DNA from: Prorocentrum cordatum
Taxonomy: Eukaryota > Sar > Dinophyceae > Prorocentrales > Prorocentraceae
DNA length: 27,500 nucleotides
Direction: 5' to 3'
Assembly (NCBI GenBank): GCA_963575745.1
Contig: CAUYUJ010007260.1
Location: 1 to 27,500, forward strand
The position numbers and the translations under genes were made by a program. Below are positions 10,725 to 19,236 of this stretch, piece after piece; position 1 is the first letter of the stretch, and each line of letters begins with the position of its first letter. Below the pieces are notes generated by a model. That model saw only the letters and a program-made list of their open reading frames with translations, made no database searches and was not told the DNA's origin.

Positions 10725-11022
10725 GGGGAGGAGGAGGGGGAGGAGGAGGTGGAGGAGGAGGGGGAGGAGGAGGAGAGGAGGAGGAGGAAGGAGGAGGAGG
10801 AGGAGGAGGTGGAGGAGGTAGGATGGAGGAGTGAGGAGGAGGTGGAGGAGGGGAGGGAGGCCCTAGGAGGAGGAGGAGGGAGGAGGAGGAGGAGGAGGAG
10901 GAGGAGGAGGAGGCAGGAGTGGAGGAGGAGAAGGAGGAGGAGGAGGAGGAGGAGGAGGAGGAGGAGGAGGAGGAGGAAGAGGAGGAGGAGGAGGAGGAGG
11001 AGGAGGAGGAGGAGGAGGACGG
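10725..11022. repeat. GAG polypurine tract, inverted partner of 10092-10535
   Basis: About 300 bases of GAG/GGA with few interruptions. It is separated by about 190 GC-rich bases from the CTC tract to the left. The two are complementary in register over long stretches, so together they make a very large imperfect hairpin. Confidence 0.95.
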
Positions 11023-11162
11023 GTCGCCTAAGCTCTTCGGAGAAACCCTCCACAGGACAAAATGACACCGGGGTCTCGCGGGCCTCGGACGGCGGCCTCC
11101 CGCAGGGCCGGGCCGAGGGCGTCGTCGGCCCACGGCGTGGTCGGGGATCCAGCTCTTCTTTT

Positions 11163-11553
11163 GGACGCCTGGAACGGGTACTCCAGATCTCGTAATAAAA
11201 GGGAGGGGGTCTCATTTCGGGGGGGGTCTCTTCCAGGCTACCTTGGAGGGCCCGGGGGGGTCTGGGGACGATGTTTTGGAGGGTTCTCCCACGGGGGGGG
11301 TCTGAAATGGCTCGTCTTGGAGGGTCCAGACCCCCTCCCTTTTATTACGAAATCTGGAGTACGGAAACCATGGGCACAGTGCCCAACAACAGATGCCGTC
11401 CCGAACCGACAGCGGCCGCCGTTGGGCAGGCGGCCTTCTGTCTCAAGTGTGCACGGGCCGCGGCGACACCGACTCAGCGAGCCCTGTCCCAAATGCACAA
11501 GCACCGCTGTTGGGTATTATACCCATTCTTTCCGTACCCGTTTCGTTCGTGCC
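11163..11553. mobile_element. Long-inverted-repeat element (copy with nested MITE)
   Basis: The left end TTGGACGCCTGGAACGGGTA is split from its continuation CGGAAACCATGGGCACAGTG by a nested MITE (11181-11359). The right end carries the complement, ending ATTCTTTCCGTACCCGTTTC. Counterparts at 22471-23815 show that the two ends are inverted repeats of about 50 bp sharing GGGTACGGAAA and CAATGCCCAACA-type blocks. The interior is the GCGGCCGCCGTTGGGCNGGC segment. There is no coding capacity. Confidence 0.75.
11179..11361. mobile_element. Mariner-like MITE, TA target duplication, copy 1
   Basis: The 179-bp core (11181-11359) begins CTCCAGATCTCGTAATAAAA and ends with its near-complement TTTTATTACGAAATCTGGAG. 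TA flanks each end (11179-11180 and 11360-11361). The empty site is visible at 22481-22495 and 23433-23447, where GGGTACGG is uninterrupted, which proves insertion at a TA dinucleotide. This is the pattern of Tc1/mariner-type elements. Copy 2 is in the opposite orientation at 23601-23780. Confidence 0.88.
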
Positions 11554-12045
11554 GAGCGTTGGCGGCACCCCGCGCGCGCGCAGAAGCAAGCGCAGGAAAG
11601 CACGAGCCACGCGCTCCCCTACGTTGCAAATATGCAGGTGCATCGAACGAAAAAACGGCACGGCGAGTTGTGGGAAAGCACGCGCCACGCTTTCCTACAA
11701 GTGCTCTGGCCACGGACCAATAGCCCCACCTGCACTGCCAAACCCTGCCACGCCGTGGCGCAGAGCACCGCTGGCCCGTCTGAGCTCCATGGCCCTCCCC
11801 CGCTTCGGATGCTACCGTACATGGACATTACATTCGAACCCTGTGGCCCAAGATGCCCCCCCGACCCCCCGAAATTGATATTGATGGCGTGGCGACGGGG
11901 GGGGCGTGAGTGGACAGAAATATTCGAACCCCAGAGCACCGCCTTTACTGAGATCAACATTGATGTCGGGGGCGCGGGGGTGATTTAGAATCTCCCTCGA
12001 ATGTGTGAGGGATCGACTATATTGTCCATCTACTGTATCCTGCAT
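11554..12045. other. Spacer with two short duplications
   Basis: GGAAAGCACGAGCCACGCGC near 11597 recurs as GGAAAGCACGCGCCACGC near 11672, about 75 bases on. A second, about 90-base, duplication has ATTCGAACCC followed by a GATATTGATG/AACATTGATG segment and a G run; its copies start near 11832 and 11921. No gene is recognised. Confidence 0.5.
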
Positions 12046-12063
12046 TGCAGTCAGGGGGTGCTG
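12046..12063. repeat. LINE target-site duplication, 3' side of the element
   Basis: TGCAGTCAGGGGGTGCTG, 18 bases, matches 20223-20240 perfectly. The flanking bases on both sides differ, so the identity stops exactly at the proposed element boundary. Confidence 0.85.
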
Positions 12064-12137
12064 CACCTGTTGATGTCGAAGCCGTGCCGTCGAGGTGACA
12101 AGGCTCCGGTGCGGCCAAAGATGGCCGCCCTTCGTGC
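12064..12137 (-). other. LINE 3' untranslated region
   Basis: Seventy-four bases between the reverse transcriptase stop and the direct repeat. There is no poly-A tail or A-rich simple repeat at the 3' end, unlike L1-type elements. Confidence 0.65.
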
Positions 12138-15100
12138 TCAGCCACGAGGCCGGGCTGCCCGGGGCGGGCGCCCGTCGTCGTCGTACCTGTGGTCCCTGAT
12201 GACGCGGTCGACGAAAACAGCCCACTCCACGAGCTGCCGGTCGACCTCTTTCCTGTCGCCCAACGCCGTCGGCCACAGAAGCCGGCGTTGCAAACCATCA
12301 TGGGGTCGCTGGCGCGGACGGTGCCGGAAGCGGCTGCTCCCGCGCTCCCACGCTACGTGTTCCCAGGTGCCCATCTCGACAGTGCACCACGGACACCGGC
12401 CGAGAACCAGGTCGCCCCTGTGGTAGTGTGCTGGGCTCACCACCGCGCCGGCGAAGACTCTCGCAGCTGCTGGTATCTCTTCCACAACCTTGAGCATGCG
12501 CTTGTACCTGAGCGGATCGTACTCGGCGTCGTCGCACGCCACCGTAGCCCGCCGGCTCCCTTTCATGAGCTCCTGGGAATTGGAGAAACGCCAGGCTTCC
12601 CGAAGCAGGTGCGCCACCTGTCCCGGCTCTCGCCACTCAGGGTGGTCTCGCCGGAGCGTGATGGTCTTCTCTGTTCCGTGGTGGTTCCACACCCACTCGT
12701 CCACGCACCGCCAGCCTGTCCACGCCAAGTGCTTTGTCAGTACGCCTGACCACCCCGTGGTCTCCTTCCACGGCAGCTCCCCTGTGGGGTCGTTCCCTGC
12801 CAGGCCCTTAGCAATTGCGCGAACAACTCCAAGAATGGCCTCTTGCTGGCACCTGTACCGCACGTCAGAGCGATGTCCCAAAATCAACAACTTCAAGGGC
12901 CGCGGCGCGTGAATCGGAAAATCGATAGCTCTGTGCACACGGCTTTGAATCTGATTGGTGGTCTGGATGTTCGGCGTGTCGCAAACCCAGCCGTACTGAG
13001 CAGAAGCGAGAGGCCCGGCTTCCACCACCTGCTTCCTTTCTCTCGGCGGGAGTGGCAGAAGTGCTGCCTTGGCCGTCTGCTGGGAGGCCTTTTCGAGCCT
13101 CTTTATCTCCTTGCGGCACTTCTTCCTCCTTTTCCCTCCCGTGATCTTCATGCCCAACACCTCCAGCTTGTCCGCCACGGTGTCTGGCGAGACATGCTTC
13201 TGAAGATTCCGGCGGCCAGCAGGGTCTCGGTGGCTCCACTGCTCCTTCAGGGCGTTTTCCTTGAGCCCCAGAGCAGCGCTCCAGGCTCGCCAAAGCTGCG
13301 CCGCGGCCAGGAGGTCCTCCAGGCGGCGCGCTGTCCACGTCCTGTCGTCGACGAAGACGGTAGTGGTGACGTTGGGCACCCTCTCCTCCAGCTCCCGCAG
13401 CGGCCCGGCGAGCAGACATGTGAGCGCCAGCGGGCTCCACGGATCCCCCTGGGGGAGGGAAGTGCGCACTTCCTGCGCCTGCGGGTGCGTGATCCCGGCG
13501 AGCTGCATGTAGCGCTCCTGGTTTTCCCATTGCTGGGTCAGCATCGCCACGATGGCCTTCGGCATGCCCGCCTGCTGCAGCGCGACCGCGGCGCACGCGG
13601 GCTGCACTGTGTCGAAGCAGAGAGAAAAATCCCAAGATGTGGCGTATTCGCCCTGTTCCATTGCAACGATAATACTTTGGACAGCGTCGTTCACAGAAGC
13701 ACCCCTTTTGGCGCCGAAGGCACGCTCTGGCCACCACCGCCGCTGCCATTGCCTGCTGGCCGCGCTGTGGAGCCGGCTCCCTGCCCACAGCCGATGCCAG
13801 CAGCTGCTCACCGAGATGGGTCGGACAGCTTCGGCCGGCAGTGCCTTGCCCTCGGCCACATCTTCTTTGGGCAAATGCGCTTGGCGCACTCTCTGCCACG
13901 CAGATGGGAGGGCGGCCACTGTCTCGCAGAGATTGAAGAACTCAGCGACAGCCTCTGTGGCAAAGATCGCGTCCGCCACCTCCTCGCCGGTCCACCCGTC
14001 AGGGCCTGCGCTGCTTCCACGGATCTTGTCCTGTGCAGTCCGCACGTCTTCCTTTTCGAGCGGCGCCCACACCTCCTCCTGGTGCCGCGGGCCCCACTCC
14101 GCCACCTTGGCTCGCCATGCCGCTTCGGGAGGCAGCTCCCGGTCCCACACCTTGCGCCAGCGGCTGATCAGAAATCCCAGCGACTCCGGCATGGACTGCG
14201 CCGGTGCCTCCTCCCTGTCCTGCTCGTAGATCATGGTGTCTGGCGGGATGTGCCCCCGGAGCCAGCTGTGGGCCTTCCGGCGGGATGTCCTGAGGCTTTC
14301 CCGCCACCTCGCGAGCCTCTGCTCCTTGGCCCGGTCCCTCTCAGAGCGCAGCAGGCCCTCGAGCTCCACGATCTTGTCCTGCACAGCGTGGATCTGAGCC
14401 AAGGCGGTGTCCCCGGTCTGCTCGAGGTACCGCTTCGCCTTCTCTCGGAGTCGCCTTGCCTCTGCCTCCCTGCCGGCGCCGCGCTGTTGCAGGTAGTCGA
14501 GGCGCCGTAGCCGAGCGAGGGCGTTGGCGAGCTGGCGCTCCCGGAAGGTGGCTTCCAGGCAGCTTGCGGCGCGTCCGTGCCGCACCCGCTCGAGCTGGAC
14601 CTCGTTTTTCTTCAGCTTTTTGCGACCGTCCGAACCGGCTCTCTCCGGGTCCTCAGCGGCGCAATCCCACTCTGTGTCTGTGAGCATGGCACGAGCTTGG
14701 GCCATGCAGGTCTCCATGGCGTGGCTGAATTCCGCCCACTTCTGGTCAACCAGGCGGCGGGCCTCGCAGGACCCTGGTTCGACGCCATCTGCGGCCGCAT
14801 TCATGCCGCTCTGCACGTGGTAATAACCTTGCGTGTTGTCCCACAGCTTGCTCGTGATGTCCACCCACTCTTCCTTGCTCGAGGCCGGCGGCATGGCGAC
14901 CCCGCGGTGCTTCGCCAAGCGCCACTCCTCTACCTCCTCGCCCTCCATGCGGAAGTCGACAAGCATCTGCACGACGATGTGGTCGCTGATCGCGTCCTCG
15001 ATCAGCTCGTGGCCCGTGATCGTCATGGCCCAGCTCACCCCGTAGTCGATGCACCGGTGGCCCCTCCAGCGTGTAGGGAGGTAGTCGCCGTTCTTATCCT

Positions 15101-15306
15101 TGACCGCTTCAGTGCAGCACCAGGCGCGCGGGACCAGCACCTGCGTTGGCAACTGGTTCCAATCCCCGATGGCCATCCAGGACGTCAGCCTGTCGACCTG
15201 CACAACGTCGCTGATTTCCCTCATGATGGCCCCCTCGTCGACGCCGGGGACCACGTACGTGTTGAACAGCACCGCGCCCTCCACGACCGTCGCCAGGATC
15301 TGCCCT
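12138..15306 (-). CDS. LINE ORF2: EEP endonuclease C-terminal half + reverse transcriptase
   Basis: From the first Met of this frame (15284) it gives 1,048 residues. Homology begins about seven codons earlier, so it has no start codon of its own and must join the preceding frame. Residues 38-44 hold the endonuclease GDWN motif and residues 99-102 the ISDH motif (catalytic His). Residues 215-340 are charged and probably coiled coil. The reverse transcriptase follows: SSAGPDGW near 424, RPISVSS near 488, motif A WDFSLCFD (551-558), motif B LPQGDPWSPL (610-619), motif C FVDD (644-647, both catalytic Asp present). The tail has CPWC...WEHVAWE (964-980), the usual LINE zinc knuckle, but with Arg where the last Cys is expected, then DGLQRRLLWP. 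It would nick the target and copy the element RNA in the nucleus. Apart from the missing start it is intact to its stop. Confidence 0.9.
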
Positions 15307-15805
15307 TCGGGCCCAGTTGTTTGGAGCGAAGCTTCCTGCTGACAATGGTCACTACGCCGTGGATCTGCCGCGTGGTGCCCTCCGCCACATTGCCACCCTG
15401 GTGGTGCGCCCTGTAGCCGTGCTTGAACATGGATTTCCTGAAGCTCTTGAAGTCTTTCTCAGACAGCGAGGCTTCCTGGAAGCATGCTACCTCCACATTC
15501 CGCTCAGCTGCCAGCCGTGCGGCCTTCCAAAGTCCAGTGTCTGAGCCAGCGTTGACAGTCCAGACGGGGCGTCGCGCGGTTACACCGCCCGGCGCACCAC
15601 CAGTTTTCCTCTCCGCGCCCAGCCGTGGCGACGAAGCTCCGCCAGGAGCACCAGTTTTCCGATCCGCGTCCAGCCGCGGCGACGAGGGGGGCCCCCGAGG
15701 GCCCGAAAAAAACGATTGCCGCTGGCTTCGTCGCGCCGGCCTCCCCTCCTTGCTCCCTCCGCGGGGCAGGGGCCCGTCGGAAGGGAGGGGGGCCGGCTCC
15801 GCCTG
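15300..15805 (-). CDS. LINE ORF2 N-terminal segment: linker and EEP endonuclease first half
   Basis: This segment is open from the codon after TGA 15806-15808 and is in the same frame as the OTU/zinc-finger segment. It has no ATG before the catalytic motifs. A Pro/Ser/Arg-rich linker includes two near-identical 16-residue units (SSPRLDADRKTGAPGG and SSPRLGAERKTGGAPG). The endonuclease then begins with VWTVNAGSDTG (metal-binding Asn) and VACFQEASL (catalytic Glu in QE), and continues through GVVTIVSRKL. Homology leaves this frame after LGPKG and resumes as QILATVV in the next frame, where the reverse transcriptase segment starts. With that segment it completes an apurinic/apyrimidinic-type endonuclease fold with all hallmark motifs present. 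Confidence 0.8.
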
Positions 15806-17719
15806 TCAAGAGGAGGCGGACGCTGTCGCTTGCGTCTGCGTCAGGGAGCCGTTGGGCAGGTAGCTCCTGCCAGCCGCCCGTTGCCTCCTTTTCCACTCTG
15901 TCGCGGTTTGCCACTTCACCCCATGCTCCGCCTCCCGGTGGGCACGGCGAGCCTTGTCGATGATGGACCGAGAGTTGTCGCTCTGGAAGGGGAGGCTCTT
16001 CCCGCAGTCCTGGCACGTCCACGCCATCTTCGGCTGCGGCCCCATGGGGAGCTGCAAGGCTTCACGCCACTCCTCGTCGCTCAGGGCCTTGAGGGTGGGC
16101 AGCGTCCCGTTCTTCTTGTTGAAGAAGCTGCGCGGCTTGTCCGGGTGCTCCCGGTCCACGTGCCTGTTCCGCCGGTAATACAGCATATTCGGCGTCTTCG
16201 CCGACGTGCGCCAATCTGGACAGATTGGACAACGCCACTCGGTGGTCTTTGGGCGCGCCCTGTACTCGCTGAGGGTGCCGCCCTGTCTCTGGTAGTACGA
16301 CCGCTTCACATACTTCTTGTGCTCTACCCACTCGGCGCTGCCCCTGACCAGCGGCCTCGGCGCGGCGTGGGGGGCCGGAGGGGGCTCGTCCCAGCCCGGC
16401 GGCGGGCCCGCGAGGGCGGGAGGCGTCGGCGCCGTCTGCTTGCCGCGGAGGCGCCGGCGTTTGCCACCGTGGGCGGCGACGCTCACCGAGTCCCAGCACG
16501 ACCCAGTGGCGGCCACGCCTCCTGCTGTGGAGCCGGCGGCTGTGCTGCGGAGCCAGCTGCCCAGGCTCGCCGCCTCCTCCTGCTCTGCCTCATGAGCCTC
16601 CTCCTGCTGCTCTTTGCCTCTCTCCTCCTCGTCCTCCTCCTCGCCTCTTCTTCCCTTATCTTCGTCCTCCTCTTTGTCTTCCTCTTTTCCTTCGGCTTCA
16701 GCTTGTGCCTCTGCCTCCTCCTCCTCAGAGTCGCTGCCTGGCTGCAGCCATCCTGCAACCTCCTCGTCCTCCTCGTCTTCTCCGTGGCCTGCACCTCGGA
16801 GCAGCTGCGTCGCGAAGTCCTCCTCCGGGGGGTCGGCCCACTCCAGCGGCCACTCCTTCTGCCCGTCTTTCAAGTGCAGGGCGACGTAGTGCTCGTCCTT
16901 GAGGGCCACTGGTATTGGCGCACGGCCCATTGCTTTAGACCGCTTCTTCTCTATGGCGGCGTTGCCCGCCCCCTCGGGTGGGCTGATCACCCAGCCCTTC
17001 ACCCATTTGCCTTGGTGCCAGTAGAATACGACAAGGCGTCTTTCAAGCCGCAAGGCCAGCACCGCCGCCGTATGCTCACATGCGTAGCGGCCTTCCCGGG
17101 CAGTTGCGTCCACCCACTCCTGGTAGGTGGCGGGGATGGGCCCGCCTTCCCAGCGAACCGACGCGTTGGGATCCGCCACCCAGACGCCCTTGAACAAGCT
17201 GTGCTTGCGGATGAGGCCCGTGGTCTCTGCCCGGATCTTCTTGCCCAGAGACGCGATGTTCTTTTCGATGTCTTCCTTTTTCCGGCCTTCCAGGGCCGCG
17301 GCAGAGGCAGCCGCAGCGCGGTACAGGCAGTCGCCCTTCCCGCCCAGATCCCAGCCCTGGTAGCCGTAGACGTTGATGCATTTCGTCTTCTTTGCTTGGC
17401 CGCCTTGCTCACCCGGCCTCTTCTCACCCACTTCAGGTGGAGTGGTCTTGTCCTCTGCCTTCTCCTCTGCCTTCCCTGCTGCCGGCGTCTCCTCCTTCAT
17501 GGCTTCGCCCTCTTCCTCCTCATCCTCCTCCTCCTCCTCCTCAGCTGCTGCTTTCGCCCGCGGCTTCGCTGCGTCCGCCTTGGCCTTGCGCTCCTTTTCC
17601 TGCTCGTGGAGGTCCTGCCTGACGACGCCGGGCCGCGGGTTGATCATCTTCGTGGTCATGCCCTTCTGCTGCCAGGTGTCGCGCACCACCGTGATGGTGT
17701 GGTTGTGGATCTGCCACAC
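15806..17719 (-). CDS. LINE segment: OTU cysteine protease with two zinc fingers
   Basis: About 637 residues. The nominal start is GTG, not ATG, and lies exactly where ORF1 loses frame, so this is probably the continuation of ORF1 and not a separate gene. The first 25 residues (WQIHNHTITVV) complete the RNA-binding fold begun in ORF1. An acidic stretch (59-71) leads to an OTU-type cysteine protease: GGKGDCLYRAA with Asp130 and catalytic Cys131, and LKDEHYVALHL with catalytic His277. OTU enzymes cleave ubiquitin chains or polyproteins. A long Glu-rich region (314-384) and a basic patch (KRRRLRGK, 420-427, a possible nuclear signal) follow. Two C2H2-like fingers end the protein: C497-x2-C500 with H520/H525, and C569-x2-C572 with H594/H599. 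It stops at TGA 15806-15808, beyond which the same frame runs into the endonuclease. Ubiquitin-chain versus polyprotein cleavage cannot be told apart here. Confidence 0.85.
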   Translation of the reverse strand: MWQIHNHTITVVRDTWQQKGMTTKMINPRPGVVRQDLHEQEKERKAKADAAKPRAKAAAEEEEEEDEEEEGEAMKEETPAAGKAEEKAEDKTTPPEVGEKRPGEQGGQAKKTKCINVYGYQGWDLGGKGDCLYRAAAASAAALEGRKKEDIEKNIASLGKKIRAETTGLIRKHSLFKGVWVADPNASVRWEGGPIPATYQEWVDATAREGRYACEHTAAVLALRLERRLVVFYWHQGKWVKGWVISPPEGAGNAAIEKKRSKAMGRAPIPVALKDEHYVALHLKDGQKEWPLEWADPPEEDFATQLLRGAGHGEDEEDEEVAGWLQPGSDSEEEEAEAQAEAEGKEEDKEEDEDKGRRGEEEDEEERGKEQQEEAHEAEQEEAASLGSWLRSTAAGSTAGGVAATGSCWDSVSVAAHGGKRRRLRGKQTAPTPPALAGPPPGWDEPPPAPHAAPRPLVRGSAEWVEHKKYVKRSYYQRQGGTLSEYRARPKTTEWRCPICPDWRTSAKTPNMLYYRRNRHVDREHPDKPRSFFNKKNGTLPTLKALSDEEWREALQLPMGPQPKMAWTCQDCGKSLPFQSDNSRSIIDKARRAHREAEHGVKWQTATEWKRRQRAAGRSYLPNGSLTQTQATASASS

Positions 17720-19194
17720 ACTGTGTCCCGAACTTCAGCGGGAGCTTTCATGCGGAATATCCACCCTTTATTCCTGAAACGGGGACGTATCAAGGATACT
17801 TCAGTCCAATCGTTCTCCGTGAAGTACGTGCTCACGTCGTTGGCCCCCCAGCTAGCCGGAGTACCTGTGATTTCCCACGGCACTGCGCGATCTGGCCTGC
17901 GAGGCGCGGTGCCCGAAGGCTCTCGCCACCCAAGCTGCTGTTTGCCCCCGCGGCGGAAAGCCAGGCCATGCTGAGTGCCACCGCGCCGCAGCAGTCTTTC
18001 CAAATATTCGATGTCTGTCTCACCATCTTCCCAAGGCTTCCAATCGACCGCTGCACGGCCCGCTTGGCAAACAAGCCGCTCAGAAAATATACCTCCACTT
18101 CCTGATTGCCTCAGGAGGTCCAGAACCTTGTCCTCCTGCACCGTCGCGAAGCAGGAGCGGCAGATGTCGTCGCCCGCCTCGTGGAGACGATACCCGTATG
18201 TGCGGATGATGCCGTCCGCCTTCCACAACGAGTGAAGCGATGTAACCGGGCTCGCCCTCCACGCCGAGTCGGTCATGTACTTCTTCACCATGGTGATGCG
18301 CATGACCGTCGTCTCCTTGACAGCCGCGTCCTCCGCCGCCTTCGACCCCTTGGAGGCCTTGACCGTCTCTCCGGCGAGCTCCGGCGGAAGTCCGGCCGCA
18401 GCTACCGGGGCAACGTGCAGACTCTTGAGCTTATCTCCACGCCCTGCCTGTCCCTCCAAGCGGAGCCACTTGAGCTGGCTCTTGACCCCGTCCACCTCCT
18501 TGGCAAAGACCACGCCGATCTTGTGAGTGATAGCGTAAGACCTCGCGAGGTCGAGGATCTCGTTTACCTGGCCCGGCTTGGCCACGATAGCCTTCACCTT
18601 GTTCGCCGCCTGCGCCGGGTCCTCGGCATCCAGCAGCGCTTCGAAGGCCTTGGGTCCCAGCAGCACCTGGCCTTTGGTCCAAGCCATCCTGCTCAGCCTC
18701 GGCGCCTCCTCCTCCTCATGCTTTCTTTCCTCCTTTCCTTGACCTCTGCCTCCTCTGGTCTCCTCCTCCTCTGTCTGTCCCTCCTTGCCTCTCCCTTTGC
18801 CTCTAGCCCAGCGCCCGCCTCTTGGCGCTCCTGGCTGCGCTGCTGGTGGCTTCTCCTCCTGCCTCCTGCTGTCGCCTTTCCCTTTGCCCGCGGCCTTGCC
18901 TCGGGGCTCCTGCTGCGCTTGGGCTCCCGCTGGCTGCGCCTGCTTTTGCTTGGCCTGCGCGACCGTCTCGGTCAGCCCATTCACGAGCCTCTCCATGGTC
19001 CACTTTGCCTTGGCCGCGTCGTCCAGCATCTTGCGGAGCTGGGCGATGAGCTCGTCCAGGCCCTCCTGCTTCTGCTGCTGTCTGCGCGTCCTCCACCTCC
19101 CCCCCGGCCTCGCCGGCGTTGTCCCCGCTCCTGCACTACCCGCTTCGGAATAGCTCTGCATGAGGCCGCTCAGCGCCTTGAGGAACGTGTCCAT
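17656..19194 (-). CDS. LINE ORF1-like RNA-binding protein
   Basis: 512 residues from ATG 19194, the first in-frame Met after TAG 19237-19239. Residues 36-85 are Gln/Lys/Leu-rich and probably coiled coil; 86-165 are Lys/Gly/Glu-rich low complexity. The central part (170-420) is globular and unrecognised, with CRSC at 345-348 and a C-x27-C spacing after it. Residues 445-492 (ASWGANDVSTYFTENDW to FRMKAPAEVRD) look like the first half of an RRM-like fold. After residue 492 (Val) the frame is wrong: the next ~20 residues to the stop are spurious, and the fold continues in the frame of the OTU segment. The switch sits in GTGTGTGG, two bases longer than needed. ORF1 proteins bind element RNA in LINE ribonucleoprotein particles; that role is inferred from position and composition. 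Confidence 0.75.
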   Translation of the reverse strand: MDTFLKALSGLMQSYSEAGSAGAGTTPARPGGRWRTRRQQQKQEGLDELIAQLRKMLDDAAKAKWTMERLVNGLTETVAQAKQKQAQPAGAQAQQEPRGKAAGKGKGDSRRQEEKPPAAQPGAPRGGRWARGKGRGKEGQTEEEETRGGRGQGKEERKHEEEEAPRLSRMAWTKGQVLLGPKAFEALLDAEDPAQAANKVKAIVAKPGQVNEILDLARSYAITHKIGVVFAKEVDGVKSQLKWLRLEGQAGRGDKLKSLHVAPVAAAGLPPELAGETVKASKGSKAAEDAAVKETTVMRITMVKKYMTDSAWRASPVTSLHSLWKADGIIRTYGYRLHEAGDDICRSCFATVQEDKVLDLLRQSGSGGIFSERLVCQAGRAAVDWKPWEDGETDIEYLERLLRRGGTQHGLAFRRGGKQQLGWREPSGTAPRRPDRAVPWEITGTPASWGANDVSTYFTENDWTEVSLIRPRFRNKGWIFRMKAPAEVRDTVCGRSTTTPSRWCATPGSRRA

Positions 19195-19236
19195 CGAGTT
19201 CGACGGCGCTCCTCCGCCTCGCAGGGCTGGATGCCG

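Noticed and set aside
10278-11215. Arg/Glu/Gly- and Pro/Ser-rich proteins over CTC and GAG tracts
   Set aside because: Composition follows directly from the triplet repeats; no start context, domain or conserved segment.
12843-14510. Long plus-strand open frames opposite the reverse transcriptase
   Set aside because: GC-rich coding sequence often leaves the antisense frame open; the minus strand has clear RT motifs and the plus-strand translation has none.
15716-17974. 752-residue plus-strand open frame opposite the OTU segment
   Set aside because: It is Leu/Arg/Pro-rich with no domain, and the opposite strand carries an intact OTU catalytic set and zinc fingers.
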